This document shows positions 33,263 to 41,679 of a DNA stretch of 64,000 nucleotides, in pieces (the stretch's first letter is position 1; the number at the start of each line of letters is the position of its first letter). Source of the stretch: Pseudoalteromonas rhizosphaerae (lineage in GTDB: Bacteria > Pseudomonadota > Gammaproteobacteria > Enterobacterales > Alteromonadaceae); contig NZ_CABVLM010000012.1 of assembly GCF_902498845.1 (NCBI RefSeq), positions 62,001 to 126,000 of the forward strand, given 5' to 3'. The position numbers and the translations under genes were made by a program. Below the pieces are notes generated by a model. It was not told the DNA's origin. It did no database searches and was given only the letters and a program-made list of their open reading frames with translations.

Positions 33263-34602
33263 TGCAATCGCAAATCTTACCTAGCCGTGCGGCTTTGGTT
33301 GATCGGATTGCCCTACAGTTTGAATATGGGCAAAATTTAATTGTCTTACTGGGTCCTTCTGGACTTGGTAAAAGTTATCTTCTCGAAACCTTCATTACTG
33401 ATAAATACAGTGATTTTAATAAGTCATTTGTGCAGCTTAGTGCGCGTATGAGTGATATGCAATTGATGAGTGAGTTACTGGAACAAAGCTTCCGCTCGCC
33501 GTTAATTGATCAAAACCTAAGCCTGTCAGAAAATTTTTACCAACTAGCTAAACAGCAAAACTGTGGTCCATGTTTATGGGTGTTAGATGGTGGACGGCAT
33601 TTATCTGAAGAAATGGTCGAAGAGTTAACAACGCTTGCCAAGCATAGTCCTACTACTTTATATGTCTTACTGGCATCGCAATCAGTGGGGCAATTTAAAA
33701 GCGCTGTTGAAATTCATCTCGAAGCACTTTCAATAGCAGAAAGTAAACAGTTGATGAAGTGCTATTTTAATGATTTACCTTATGATGAAGACCCGGTATT
33801 TCAAACCTTTTTGCGCGAAGCACACGGTAATCCGAGTTTATTGTTAGCGTGGCAACCAACACAGCACACAGCTAAGGTTGTAGTCACTGATAAAGTATCT
33901 TGGCGAGTACATTTAATAACGCTGCTAGTGATTATTATGTTACTCATCATTGGTTTTTTATATAAATCTGATATGACCCGTTGGTGGCAGGATTTTTATC
34001 AGCCACAACCAGAAACTCCAGTGGCGACGGCAATCGCAGTCGATACTTTAAAGCAAGCTGTAACAGAACCTGCGGTGACAATAGATTCCTCACAAGTAGA
34101 AGCTGCAGATGCTCAATCAGCTGCTCAACAAGCCCAACCAGAGCAAGACAAGCCGCTTATTGATAATCCTACTCAGGAAAATAATGTTGCGGCAATACTA
34201 GATAGTTTAGCGCCAGTTGCAGAGCCTGTTGATATCACGACTAGCTTAGCTGAAGAACCCACTGTGGTAGAGCCTGTTCCTCAAACGCAGCAAATTATGC
34301 CAGCAGATAATGCTTGGTATCTACAACAGCCGGATAGTAAGGTCGTGATCCAGTTACTAGCGGTAACTCAGCAAACAATCGCCGAGCAGTTTGTTGCTAA
34401 ACAGTCGCTGCAAGTACTTGGTAAAGTCTATCAAACACGACGCAACGATAAAATGTGGTGGGTGGTAACCTATGGCAGCTTTGATAACTTAAATGCGGCT
34501 CGCGAAGTGCTAGCAAGCCTACCTGAAGCGGTGCGTAAAAATCAGCCGTTTTATAAAAAAATCAGTAAAATAAAACAAGAAATCGCGTTACTAGATCAGT
34601 AA
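33262..34602 (+). CDS. damX: DamX-like SPOR-domain membrane protein with ATPase-like N-terminal domain
   Basis: 446 residues. An AAA-like cytoplasmic domain (about 1-200) has a P-loop LLGPSGLGKSYLLE (about 30-43) and an LWVLDGG Walker B-like strand. A transmembrane helix (about 216-233) is followed by a long acidic, glutamine- and proline-rich periplasmic linker and a C-terminal SPOR domain (about 350-430) that should target septal peptidoglycan. E. coli DamX participates in cell division. Begins 1 bp overlapping aroB; dam follows 53 bp later. Confidence 0.88.
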   Translation: MQSQILPSRAALVDRIALQFEYGQNLIVLLGPSGLGKSYLLETFITDKYSDFNKSFVQLSARMSDMQLMSELLEQSFRSPLIDQNLSLSENFYQLAKQQNCGPCLWVLDGGRHLSEEMVEELTTLAKHSPTTLYVLLASQSVGQFKSAVEIHLEALSIAESKQLMKCYFNDLPYDEDPVFQTFLREAHGNPSLLLAWQPTQHTAKVVVTDKVSWRVHLITLLVIIMLLIIGFLYKSDMTRWWQDFYQPQPETPVATAIAVDTLKQAVTEPAVTIDSSQVEAADAQSAAQQAQPEQDKPLIDNPTQENNVAAILDSLAPVAEPVDITTSLAEEPTVVEPVPQTQQIMPADNAWYLQQPDSKVVIQLLAVTQQTIAEQFVAKQSLQVLGKVYQTRRNDKMWWVVTYGSFDNLNAAREVLASLPEAVRKNQPFYKKISKIKQEIALLDQ

Positions 34603-34655
34603 ATTTACACTGTTTAGTGTAAAATCGCGGCACACCAGTTTGAAGTAAAGAGCCG

Positions 34656-35507
34656 ATGCAGAAAAAGACCAGAGCCTTCCTTAAATGGGCTGGCGGAAAA
34701 TACAGCTTAGTTGAAGATATTAGCGCGCGCTTAAATGAAGCGAGCAAACACGCTGATACCTTAGTTGAACCGTTTGTAGGTGCTGGCTCGGTATTTTTAA
34801 ACACAGATTTTAAAGATTATATTCTTAATGATATTAATGCTGATCTCATTAACTTGTATAACGAATTAAAAAATTCTCCAGATGAATTCATCAGCGATGC
34901 TAAAAAGCTGTTTGTTGATTTAAACAACCAGCCTGACGCATATTATGATTATCGCGTACAGTTTAATCAAAGTAATGACATCTACGAGCGAGCGATCTTA
35001 TTTTTATATATGAATCGCCACGGCTACAACGGTTTATGCCGCTATAACCTGAAAGGAATTTTTAATGTTCCGTTCGGTAAGTATAAACGTCCGTATTTTC
35101 CTGAAAAAGAAATGTACTTTTTTGCCGAAAAAGCGCAACAAGCCACGTTTACTTGTTTAGGTTATGACGATGTATTTAAATTAGTACCCGATAACGCAGT
35201 GATCTATTGCGATCCACCTTATGTGCCTTTGAGTAAAACGGCGTCGTTTACCTCTTATGCTAAGGGTGGCTTTAATTTAGATGATCAGGCGAATCTAGCT
35301 AATTTAGCTGAGCAAGCGGCATTTGAAAACAAAACACCGGTATTGATCTCCAATCATGACACTGTATGGACACGTAAAATATATAGCCAAGCAACGTTAG
35401 CTGAAATTCAAGTTAAGCGGACGATTAGCCCAAAAGGTGGTTCGCGCAATAAAGTTAATGAGTTGATGGCTATGTACTTAGCACCCAAGTCACCACGCCA
35501 TAGATAG
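34656..35507 (+). CDS. dam: DNA adenine methylase
   Basis: Transfers a methyl group from S-adenosylmethionine to adenine N6, in GATC by family expectation. 283 residues. Motif I is LKWAGGKYSLVEDI (about 9-22) with EPFVGAGSVFLN (about 38-49); the catalytic motif DPPY is at 186-189. Part of the aroK-aroB-damX-dam cluster. Its last 38 bp overlap a convergent DUF2970 gene. Confidence 0.96.
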   Translation: MQKKTRAFLKWAGGKYSLVEDISARLNEASKHADTLVEPFVGAGSVFLNTDFKDYILNDINADLINLYNELKNSPDEFISDAKKLFVDLNNQPDAYYDYRVQFNQSNDIYERAILFLYMNRHGYNGLCRYNLKGIFNVPFGKYKRPYFPEKEMYFFAEKAQQATFTCLGYDDVFKLVPDNAVIYCDPPYVPLSKTASFTSYAKGGFNLDDQANLANLAEQAAFENKTPVLISNHDTVWTRKIYSQATLAEIQVKRTISPKGGSRNKVNELMAMYLAPKSPRHR

Positions 35508-35655
35508 CGGTTACAAAAAATATAAATAAAATAATTGCGATGATAATAATGCTGGTAGGCGAGTGTTGTTTAAAGTCAGCGTGACGCTTGTGTTCAGATT
35601 GCACGCCAAAAAATGCCGCAACAACACTTTGTATAGCGCTGATCAGTTGCCGCAT
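35470..35655 (-). CDS. DUF2970-family small membrane protein
   Basis: 61 residues. The pattern ISAIQSVVAAFFGVQSEHKRHADF followed by one C-terminal transmembrane helix (about 36-57) is characteristic of DUF2970 proteins, found in many proteobacteria and of unknown role. The N-terminal part is amphipathic with a conserved FGVQ motif. It runs opposite to dam and overlaps its 3' end by 38 bp. An upstream small gene lies 4 bp away on the same strand, so the two probably form a unit. Confidence 0.8.
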   Translation of the reverse strand: MRQLISAIQSVVAAFFGVQSEHKRHADFKQHSPTSIIIIAIILFIFFVTAIYGVVTWVLST

Positions 35656-35659
35656 TTTA

Positions 35660-35953
35660 TTAAAACCTAGGGCTAAGTGAACGCGCTTTTTGTGGTTCGT
35701 CTGAGCTGGTTAATAATTCAAGTAAATCTAAATAATGAAATTGTGCACTGCGACTATCACCAGTGATCCATGACATCCAACTTGATTCTTGTTCGACCTT
35801 CATACATTGCACTGCATTATTAATTTTTAAATGGCCTGAGCTACATTCGCAATCGTTAGCTGCGATAAGTGTATTATCACTTTTTGAAAAATAGCTTAGT
35901 GTACCGATAGTTATAGCAGCCGCAGTTAAGATCCCGATTTTAAAAGCACGCAT
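35660..35953 (-). CDS. Small exported or anchored protein of unknown function
   Basis: 97 residues. A basic N terminus and hydrophobic helix (about 4-21) form a signal peptide or anchor. The mature part has a CECSSGHLKINNAVQCM segment with three cysteines, suggesting a disulfide or metal site in the periplasm, then a polar C terminus. I do not recognise the family. It is immediately upstream of the DUF2970 gene (4 bp) in the dam-rpe interval. The ATG at 35953 has only a weak ribosome site. Confidence 0.6.
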   Translation of the reverse strand: MRAFKIGILTAAAITIGTLSYFSKSDNTLIAANDCECSSGHLKINNAVQCMKVEQESSWMSWITGDSRSAQFHYLDLLELLTSSDEPQKARSLSPRF

Positions 35954-36237
35954 TTTACTAAGTCCATAATAGTGTTACTCACTAGAGCATACATAAAAAA
36001 TGCTCAAATAACAAACTTAATTTATCCTTAACAAATATAAAAAATTAATAAAATTAAAAGGTTAAGGTAAAAATAATGTTTATATTTAACTGTTTAAAAT
36101 ATAACCGTTGCAAAACTTCAAATAGAGTTAAAGCTTTAATTAACTGGGATTCTTGGGGAATAGCTTGATTTAGGTTACATTATGGCAATTAACGGCCCTG
36201 CTATTTTGCGCATTTTTAATATCACTAAGGATTGTTT
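35954..36237. other. Gene-free gap upstream of rpe
   Basis: 284 bp, strongly AT-rich, with divergent promoters expected for the small exported protein gene (left) and rpe (right). TAAGGA at 36226-36231 is the rpe ribosome site. I see no ORF, operator palindrome or repeat here. Confidence 0.4.
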
Positions 36238-36921
36238 ATGTTAGAAACACTACAAAAGTACCTTATCGCCCCGTCTATTTTATCTGCTGATTTTGCCCGT
36301 TTGGGCGAAGATGTTGAGCGTGTTTTAGCTTCTGGTGCAGATGTAGTTCATTTTGATGTGATGGATAATCACTATGTGCCAAACTTAACAATTGGGCCTA
36401 TGGTGTGCAAAGCGCTGCGTGATTATGGTATTACTGCGCCTATTGATGTGCATTTAATGGTTAAACCGGTCGATAGTTTAATACCGCAATTTGCTGATGC
36501 TGGCGCTTCAATCATTACTTTTCATCCCGAAGCGAGTGAACATATTGATCGCACTTTACAGCTGATCAAAGATCATGGTTGCCAAGCTGGTTTAGTCTTT
36601 AACCCTGCGACGAGTTTAAGCTATTTAGAACATGTGATTGATAAGCTTGATGTAATTTTACTCATGTCGGTTAATCCAGGTTTTGGCGGTCAAAGTTTTA
36701 TTCCTCATACTTTGAAAAAACTACGCCAAGCACGGAAAATAATTGATGATTCAGGTCGTGCTATTCGTTTAGAAGTAGATGGTGGTATTAAAGTCGATAA
36801 TATTGCGGCGGCGGCTCAAGCCGGAGCTGACATGTTTGTTGCCGGCTCTGCTATTTTTAATCAGCCAGATTACCAACAAGTAATTGAACAAATGCGTGCT
36901 CAGTTAGAGGGTGTAAAATAA
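36238..36921 (+). CDS. rpe: Ribulose-phosphate 3-epimerase
   Basis: Interconverts ribulose-5-phosphate and xylulose-5-phosphate; TIM barrel, metal-dependent. 227 residues from the ATG at 36238, which has TAAGGA 6 bp upstream; an in-frame TTG two codons earlier is less likely. Motifs APSILSADFARLGEDV, HFDVMDNHYVPNLTIG, DVHLMV, MSVNPGFGGQSFI and LEVDGGI contain the metal and phosphate ligands. Overlaps gph by one base. Confidence 0.97.
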   Translation: MLETLQKYLIAPSILSADFARLGEDVERVLASGADVVHFDVMDNHYVPNLTIGPMVCKALRDYGITAPIDVHLMVKPVDSLIPQFADAGASIITFHPEASEHIDRTLQLIKDHGCQAGLVFNPATSLSYLEHVIDKLDVILLMSVNPGFGGQSFIPHTLKKLRQARKIIDDSGRAIRLEVDGGIKVDNIAAAAQAGADMFVAGSAIFNQPDYQQVIEQMRAQLEGVK

Positions 36922-37586
36922 TGAAGTATGAAGCCGCTTTATTTGATCTTGATGGTACTTTAGTTGATAGTGTTTATGATTTATATATAGCGATGAATCT
37001 GACTTTATCTGATTTAGCTTTTCCAATTGTAAGTCAGGGGTTGGTACAAAGCTGGGTTGGTAACGGCATTGAAATGCTGGTTAAGCGAGGCCTCAGTGGC
37101 GACATGAAAGTCAGTGAACACCTAGATCCAGCATTAGCAGATAAAGCAATTGCGCTTTTTTATGGTCATTATGAGCAACAAGTAGGTGAATACAGTGTGC
37201 TTTATCAACACGTAGAAACAGGCCTTGCGGCGTTACGTGGTATACCAAAAGCGTTGATCACTAACAAAGCCCGCTGCTTTACTGAAAAGCTACTTGATAA
37301 GCTCGCTTTAAGAAGTCATTTTGAGGTGATAGTGTGTGGTGATGACATGGCCAAAAAGCCTTCACCAGAGCCTCTTTTATTTGCTTGTCAGCAATTAAAT
37401 GTACCAGTGAGTCAAGCAATTATGATTGGTGACTCAAAAAGTGATATCTTAGCGGCGCAAGCGGCACATATAGACGTAATTGCCGTTAATTATGGTTATA
37501 ACCAAGGTGAAAATCTTGCTGATTTGAATCCACAGTACCTCTGTGAGAATTTCTTAGATATAATACCTGTTCTTACCCAGCGTTAA
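36921..37586 (+). CDS. gph: Phosphoglycolate phosphatase
   Basis: HAD-superfamily hydrolase of 221 residues. Motif I FDLDGTLVDS (about 8-17) carries the nucleophilic aspartate; motif II is ALITNK, motif III includes KKPSPEP, and motif IV GDSKSDILAA. It removes phosphate from 2-phosphoglycolate, formed for example in DNA end repair. Its place between rpe and trpS supports the gph assignment over other HAD phosphatases. The ATG shares one base with the rpe stop. Confidence 0.92.
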   Translation: MKYEAALFDLDGTLVDSVYDLYIAMNLTLSDLAFPIVSQGLVQSWVGNGIEMLVKRGLSGDMKVSEHLDPALADKAIALFYGHYEQQVGEYSVLYQHVETGLAALRGIPKALITNKARCFTEKLLDKLALRSHFEVIVCGDDMAKKPSPEPLLFACQQLNVPVSQAIMIGDSKSDILAAQAAHIDVIAVNYGYNQGENLADLNPQYLCENFLDIIPVLTQR

Positions 37587-37636
37587 GCGATTTTTTAATT
37601 TTAGCATTTTTTATTTTTGTAATATAAAGGAACATC

Positions 37637-38641
37637 ATGAGTAAACCAGTAGTGTTAAGTGGCATGCAGCCAACCGGTGGAATGACAATAGGCAACTATG
37701 TTGGCGCTATTAACCAGTGGGTAAAGCTACAGGAAGAGTATGATAGTCACTTTATGTTAGCTGATTTGCACGCGATTACGTTACGCCAAGATCCAGAGCT
37801 TTTAAAAACCCGTGTATTAGATGGTATAGCTTTGTATGTTGCATGTGGTATTGATCCAGATAAAGCTGCTTTATTTGTGCAGTCGCAAGTGCCTGAACAT
37901 GCACAGCTAGGTTGGGTACTAAACTGTTATGCGCAAATGGGTGAGCTTAACCGCATGACCCAGTTTAAAGATAAGTCAGCAAAGAACACCAGCAACGTAA
38001 ACGTTGGTTTGTTTGCTTATCCGGTATTACAAGCAGCTGATATTTTACTTTATCAAGCGGCGCAAGTACCAGTAGGTGATGATCAAAAGCAGCACCTTGA
38101 ACTAACACGCGATATCGCAACGCGCTTTAATAACTTATATGGTGAAGTTTTCACGATCCCAGAACCTTACATTCCAGAGTTTGGTGCGCGAGTAATGAGC
38201 CTGCAAGATCCACTGAAAAAAATGTCTAAATCAGATGAAAACCCAAATGGTTTTATCATGATGTTAGACGAACCAAAAAAGATCGAGAAAAAGCTTAAAA
38301 AAGCAGTAACCGATTCAGACGAGCAAGCGCGTATTTATTTTGATCGCACTGAAAAACCAGGTGTATCAAACTTACTAACACTTATGTCTGTTGCAACCAA
38401 GCGCTCAATTGAAGAGTTAGTGCCTGAATACGAAGATAAAATGTATGGCCATCTGAAAAAAGACACCGCTGACGCAGTAGTAAGCATGATCGAGCCAATC
38501 CAAGCGCGCTTTAAAGAGATCCGTGAAGATCAAGCATTGCTCAACAACATCATGAAAACCGGTGCTGAAAAAGCCAGCGCACGTGCAGAGATAACCTTAA
38601 AGTCTGTTTACAACGCGTTAGGATTTATTCCACGTCCGTAA
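37637..38641 (+). CDS. trpS: Tryptophanyl-tRNA synthetase
   Basis: Class I synthetase, 334 residues as in E. coli. The HIGH-equivalent signature is in MQPTGGMTIGNYVGA (about 10-24) and the KMSKS loop is KKMSKSDENPN (about 194-204). Gene order rpe-gph-trpS is conserved. Ribosome site AAAGGAA upstream of ATG. Followed by an intrinsic terminator. Confidence 0.98.
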   Translation: MSKPVVLSGMQPTGGMTIGNYVGAINQWVKLQEEYDSHFMLADLHAITLRQDPELLKTRVLDGIALYVACGIDPDKAALFVQSQVPEHAQLGWVLNCYAQMGELNRMTQFKDKSAKNTSNVNVGLFAYPVLQAADILLYQAAQVPVGDDQKQHLELTRDIATRFNNLYGEVFTIPEPYIPEFGARVMSLQDPLKKMSKSDENPNGFIMMLDEPKKIEKKLKKAVTDSDEQARIYFDRTEKPGVSNLLTLMSVATKRSIEELVPEYEDKMYGHLKKDTADAVVSMIEPIQARFKEIREDQALLNNIMKTGAEKASARAEITLKSVYNALGFIPRP

Positions 38642-38666
38642 CGCTTGCTAATAACTAATCATATAA

Positions 38667-38707
38667 AGCCAGATGGTTCCAACTACAACGGAATATCTGG
38701 TTTTTTT
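38667..38707 (+). terminator. Terminator after trpS
   Basis: CCAGAT (38669-38674) pairs with ATCTGG (38695-38700), extended inward by GTTCC/GGAAT with a wobble, then seven Ts. Confidence 0.85.
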
Positions 38708-39001
38708 GTAACTGCTATATACCGATTACAGCTCAATGAAGAGCGTAGGCAATCAATTTTTTGTTGTTTTAATGCTCTAAATTCTGTTCAATAGAAAAGT
38801 AATAGATATTGAGCAGTGCAGGGGCTGCTTAGATACAACAAGCACACAATTACATTTGTTTGATTTAGTTTATACTAAAAAGACTTTCCATAAATTTAAA
38901 ACCCTTAGCATAAACGACAGCAACTCTGACAGATCGAGCATGTAGCGCCTCAGTCTACGAGCGACACTAAAATATAAACTGCGTGTTGCATAAAAACTAA
39001 A
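38708..39001. other. Gene-free gap after trpS
   Basis: 294 bp. AT-rich with no coding frame of note. The boundary between the core trpS cluster and a stretch of unknown membrane genes falls here. No repeat ends, tRNA or integrase site were recognised. Confidence 0.4.
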
Positions 39002-39391
39002 ATGTTATATTTAAGGATAAAAAAATTGGGTCTTGGCGGGTGGGATGATGCAATACTAAAAAGCCTCTTATATGTGGGACTAGGTATTGCTATTTACGCT
39101 TTATTTAATAGTTTTACATCATTATCAGAGAACGATACTTTAGGCTTTGTTGTTACGTTATTGCTATACATCGGTGTGTATTTGCTTATTTCTATTGTTG
39201 GATGGTTAGTAATTGGATTCCCTCTCCATTTTGTAATCAGCAAATATACTAATGGTTCTTATTTATACTACGCTGCTTTGCCAAGTGTATTTGTTATACC
39301 GTGCTTGTTTTATAAAGGTTCGTTGTTGTTTGGTCTCGCAGCATTATTTCAAGCTTTAATATTTCGTTTTTTCGTTTACAAAAAAGCCTAA
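39002..39391 (+). CDS. Multi-helix membrane protein of unknown function
   Basis: 129 residues with about four hydrophobic helices (roughly 20-42, 48-76, 90-104 and 106-122) and a basic end (FRFFVYKKA). No enzymatic motif was recognised. The ATG at 39002 has little ribosome-site support. The AT content and poor conservation signals suggest an accessory gene. Isolated: no same-strand partner within 500 bp. Confidence 0.55.
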   Translation: MLYLRIKKLGLGGWDDAILKSLLYVGLGIAIYALFNSFTSLSENDTLGFVVTLLLYIGVYLLISIVGWLVIGFPLHFVISKYTNGSYLYYAALPSVFVIPCLFYKGSLLFGLAALFQALIFRFFVYKKA

Positions 39392-39432
39392 TCAGATAGC
39401 CGGAGGTCACTAAACTCCAGAGTCTACATCAT

Positions 39433-39486
39433 CCATCAAGCACTTTTATTATAAAGAAGTGGTATAGGCGGTTCATCTTCCGTAAT
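39433..39486. repeat. Diverged hairpin repeat, copy 1
   Basis: 54 bp, CCATCAAGCACTTTTATT...GGCGGTTCATCTTCCGTAAT, about 70% identical by eye to 40478-40533. It can form a hairpin GAAG (39456-39459), 17-nt loop, CTTC (39477-39480). It lies across the 3' end of the decayed minus-strand ORF at 39473-39761. Confidence 0.5.
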
Positions 39487-39761
39487 AAATATTTATCCAA
39501 ATATCTTTCAGTAACGTTAAACCTCGTGAAGCTAAATAGTCATTACCTAGTACAGCGTTAATTCCTTTTGTTTTGAGCTTCTACAAGGACCTCACTTCCA
39601 ACGCTTACTTTTGGTACTTTGATACTAGTGCTCCCACATGATATGGCTAGTTGCTCGCTGGCACCCAGTTTCATTAAACCATCACACATGGCGAGACAAT
39701 TATGAAGTGTAAAATAATACGTCAAGCGGTATCTTAATACATTGAAGTTGATTACAACAAA
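39473..39761 (-). pseudogene. Decayed ORF, possibly a retropepsin-like aspartyl protease remnant
   Basis: Leftward, an open frame from 39761 ends at a TAA (39560-39558). Shifting one frame, translation resumes as GINAVLGNDYLASRGLTLLKDIW and stops at 39475-39473. Before the break it reads MKLGASEQLAISCGSTSIKVPKVSVGSEVL. The G(I/V)xxxLGxDYL pattern and preceding beta strands resemble the C-terminal half of retropepsin-like aspartyl proteases. No catalytic D-T/S-G was found. A frameshift relic is the best reading; family assignment is tentative. Confidence 0.35.
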
Positions 39762-39912
39762 TCAAGAAGGCATAGTATTTCTGGGCTATCTCAGCTCAGA
39801 AGTATTTTAACTAAAGAACATCGCTTAGTGCTGCGTTCAGTTCTAGTGCAAGGGACTAGACTTTAATTAAGATGGTGTTGAAGGAAATCAAATTTAGTGG
39901 ATGATGTGATTT

Positions 39913-40440
39913 ATGAGCAGAATTAATGTAACCGTCGATGAAGTGTATTTATCTTATAAGTTTAAGGGAGCTATTCTCTGTCATTTTGCTCTGGTTTTAT
40001 TAGTAAGCACTTTTTGTTTTTTGTTATTTGAGTGGAGCTATTTGTCAGTCGATTTAATTCAGCTATTAAATAGATTGCCGATCTTTATAAATATCAATAA
40101 TGCCTCTGCAAAGCCCGACTTTTATAATTGGCTTGCCTTTTGTGTGCTGGTTGATATGCCAATATACGTGTGTCAGTTATTTTTTTTAACGAAAGGGTTT
40201 GGCTTTGTTTATTTTGGCCCTAGCAATTGGGTTGTTCGCCTCAAGATAATCCTAGCTTTTGTTGTTCTATTGAGTGTGTTGCTTTTTTGGGTATTTGGCT
40301 GGGTTTTTACTTGGGACTTTAAAGGCCACAAAACGGATGACCTCTATAATCAAAAAGGTACCTTCATCTTATTAAATGTGTTGAATTTTTATTTATTTTG
40401 GTTACTGGTTTTTAGTTTAAAGACAGCGAAAAAGTATTAA
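39913..40440 (+). CDS. Four-helix membrane protein of unknown function
   Basis: 175 residues. Hydrophobic helices at about 19-42, 72-92, 111-138 and 150-168; the C terminus is basic (SLKTAKKY). Aromatic- and lysine-rich, AT-rich codon use, and no recognised domain. Start ATG 39913 lies after GATGTGATTT with no strong ribosome site. It is bounded by two diverged copies of a hairpin repeat (39433-39486 and 40478-40533), which may reflect insertion or duplication of the segment. Confidence 0.55.
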   Translation: MSRINVTVDEVYLSYKFKGAILCHFALVLLVSTFCFLLFEWSYLSVDLIQLLNRLPIFININNASAKPDFYNWLAFCVLVDMPIYVCQLFFLTKGFGFVYFGPSNWVVRLKIILAFVVLLSVLLFWVFGWVFTWDFKGHKTDDLYNQKGTFILLNVLNFYLFWLLVFSLKTAKKY

Positions 40441-40477
40441 TAAATGAATACAAAGAAGATGAGTATAAAAAAGACGC

Positions 40478-40533
40478 CCATCAAGCGCTTTTTTATTAGC
40501 GGGGAGTGCAATGGGCGGTTTACCTCCCGCGAT
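40478..40533. repeat. Diverged hairpin repeat, copy 2
   Basis: 56 bp, direct copy of 39433-39486. Its hairpin is GGGAG (40502-40506), 17-nt loop, CTCCC (40524-40528). Loop length equals that of copy 1, and one stem pair differs as G-C versus A-T, which keeps pairing. It lies downstream of the minus-strand gene at 40603-41649 and overlaps a terminator-like AAAAAAGACGC.../...GCGCTTTTTT stretch (40466-40495). Confidence 0.5.
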
Positions 40534-40602
40534 GGGGATTACCGTTTTACTTTAATTCACTGGCTTTAGTATTTGCCGCAGCTCGCACGCAACCCGCAGC
40601 CG

Positions 40603-41649
40603 CTATGGCGCTTTAATGCCAGGCGATTGGCAGGCTTTTACCGTAAAGCTGTAACCGTAAGGTTTGCTGTTATCTGGTGCAATTTCAACAATTTCGTAGT
40701 CGTTAATCTCAATCGATTTACTGTCGTCAGATTTTTTGCAACGGGAGTACTGGTCTGCTTCGTAGGTGTAAGCAAACATAGCAATTAACCGTTTGCTGCG
40801 TTCAAAGTAACCTTTGGTGTTAAAGAATAATCGTACGGATTGAGTGGTTTCATCTTCTTCCGTCTTAGTTACAGGCGGTGTGGGAGGTGTCTGCGTAATG
40901 TTTTCACTTGGCAGTTGCCCATGTATTTTTTGGCTGAGCTCTTCTACAACTTCAACTTCTTGTTGCTCTGTTAGTGCTCGACTTGAGAGCTGCTTGCTGC
41001 TGACGAAGTTGCTTACTATGTCATCAATAACGGCACCGGTATCTTTGTCATCAACAAAAGACATTAGATTGATTATTACAATCGTTGATAAAAAAAACCG
41101 TATAGAAGCGGTAAGCAAAGGTGAATAGCTTTGGCTAATAAACTTTACCCGCTGTGAACCAAACGGTTTGATGATTAAGAGCGTAAAAATGTAGAACGGC
41201 AATATCAATTGTAATAATAGTAATGTTGATAGAGAGATGCCCAACGCCCAGGGTGGTAAATAAAGTAGCGTGGCAAAATTATGGGTGTAATTAAAATGTG
41301 TTGCTGAAACATGAGTTACATTATTTACAATGCCACTGGCATTGGCCAGTACAAAGTTGGCGATACTGGCATAGAAAATAAGTATAAGTGCTTTGCCAGC
41401 AAGTGAATGCCAGAGCTTATTGAACTTTGGCCAAAACTCAATAGTAAGCGCTACGATAGTGATACTGGCGCATAGCCAACCACTTTGAAAGATAATTAGG
41501 CAGATTAACGCCAATAAGTAGAGCTTTTGCGCGGTGTTAAGATTAAACCAAATAGCTTTACCTTGCTCATAAAAGCGCAGTTTATGAGGTTGCAAATTTT
41601 GCTGTTGTTGCCTCAGCTGCGATTTGGCAATTTTTATATATCTTAACAC
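40603..41649 (-). CDS. Membrane protein of unknown function with polar C-terminal domain
   Basis: 348 residues. The N-terminal 35 are polar and glutamine-rich. Four or five hydrophobic helices follow at about 40-60, 60-78, 84-106, 135-163 and 180-202. A Glu/Thr/Pro-rich linker (about 225-270) leads to a small soluble domain (about 270-345) with two cysteines (SRCKKS, VKACQS). No family was recognised; the soluble domain may lie in the periplasm with a disulfide. It ends 30 bp before uvrA on the same strand order (uvrA upstream), so it could be read through from uvrA. Confidence 0.7.
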   Translation of the reverse strand: MLRYIKIAKSQLRQQQQNLQPHKLRFYEQGKAIWFNLNTAQKLYLLALICLIIFQSGWLCASITIVALTIEFWPKFNKLWHSLAGKALILIFYASIANFVLANASGIVNNVTHVSATHFNYTHNFATLLYLPPWALGISLSTLLLLQLILPFYIFTLLIIKPFGSQRVKFISQSYSPLLTASIRFFLSTIVIINLMSFVDDKDTGAVIDDIVSNFVSSKQLSSRALTEQQEVEVVEELSQKIHGQLPSENITQTPPTPPVTKTEEDETTQSVRLFFNTKGYFERSKRLIAMFAYTYEADQYSRCKKSDDSKSIEINDYEIVEIAPDNSKPYGYSFTVKACQSPGIKAP

Positions 41650-41679
41650 CGGCCAACCTTAGTACATAAAGCGAAAACC

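Noticed and set aside
38880..39001. Possible integron attC-like site before the unknown membrane gene
   Set aside because: Inverted segments near GCGCCTCAG were noted, but no RYYYAAC/GTTRRRY core pair or flanking cassette pattern was found.
40444..40569. 41-codon plus-strand ORF (MNTKKMSIKKTPIK...)
   Set aside because: It spans the hairpin repeat copy; the equivalent frame in the other repeat copy is broken by a stop, and there is no ribosome site, so coding is unlikely.
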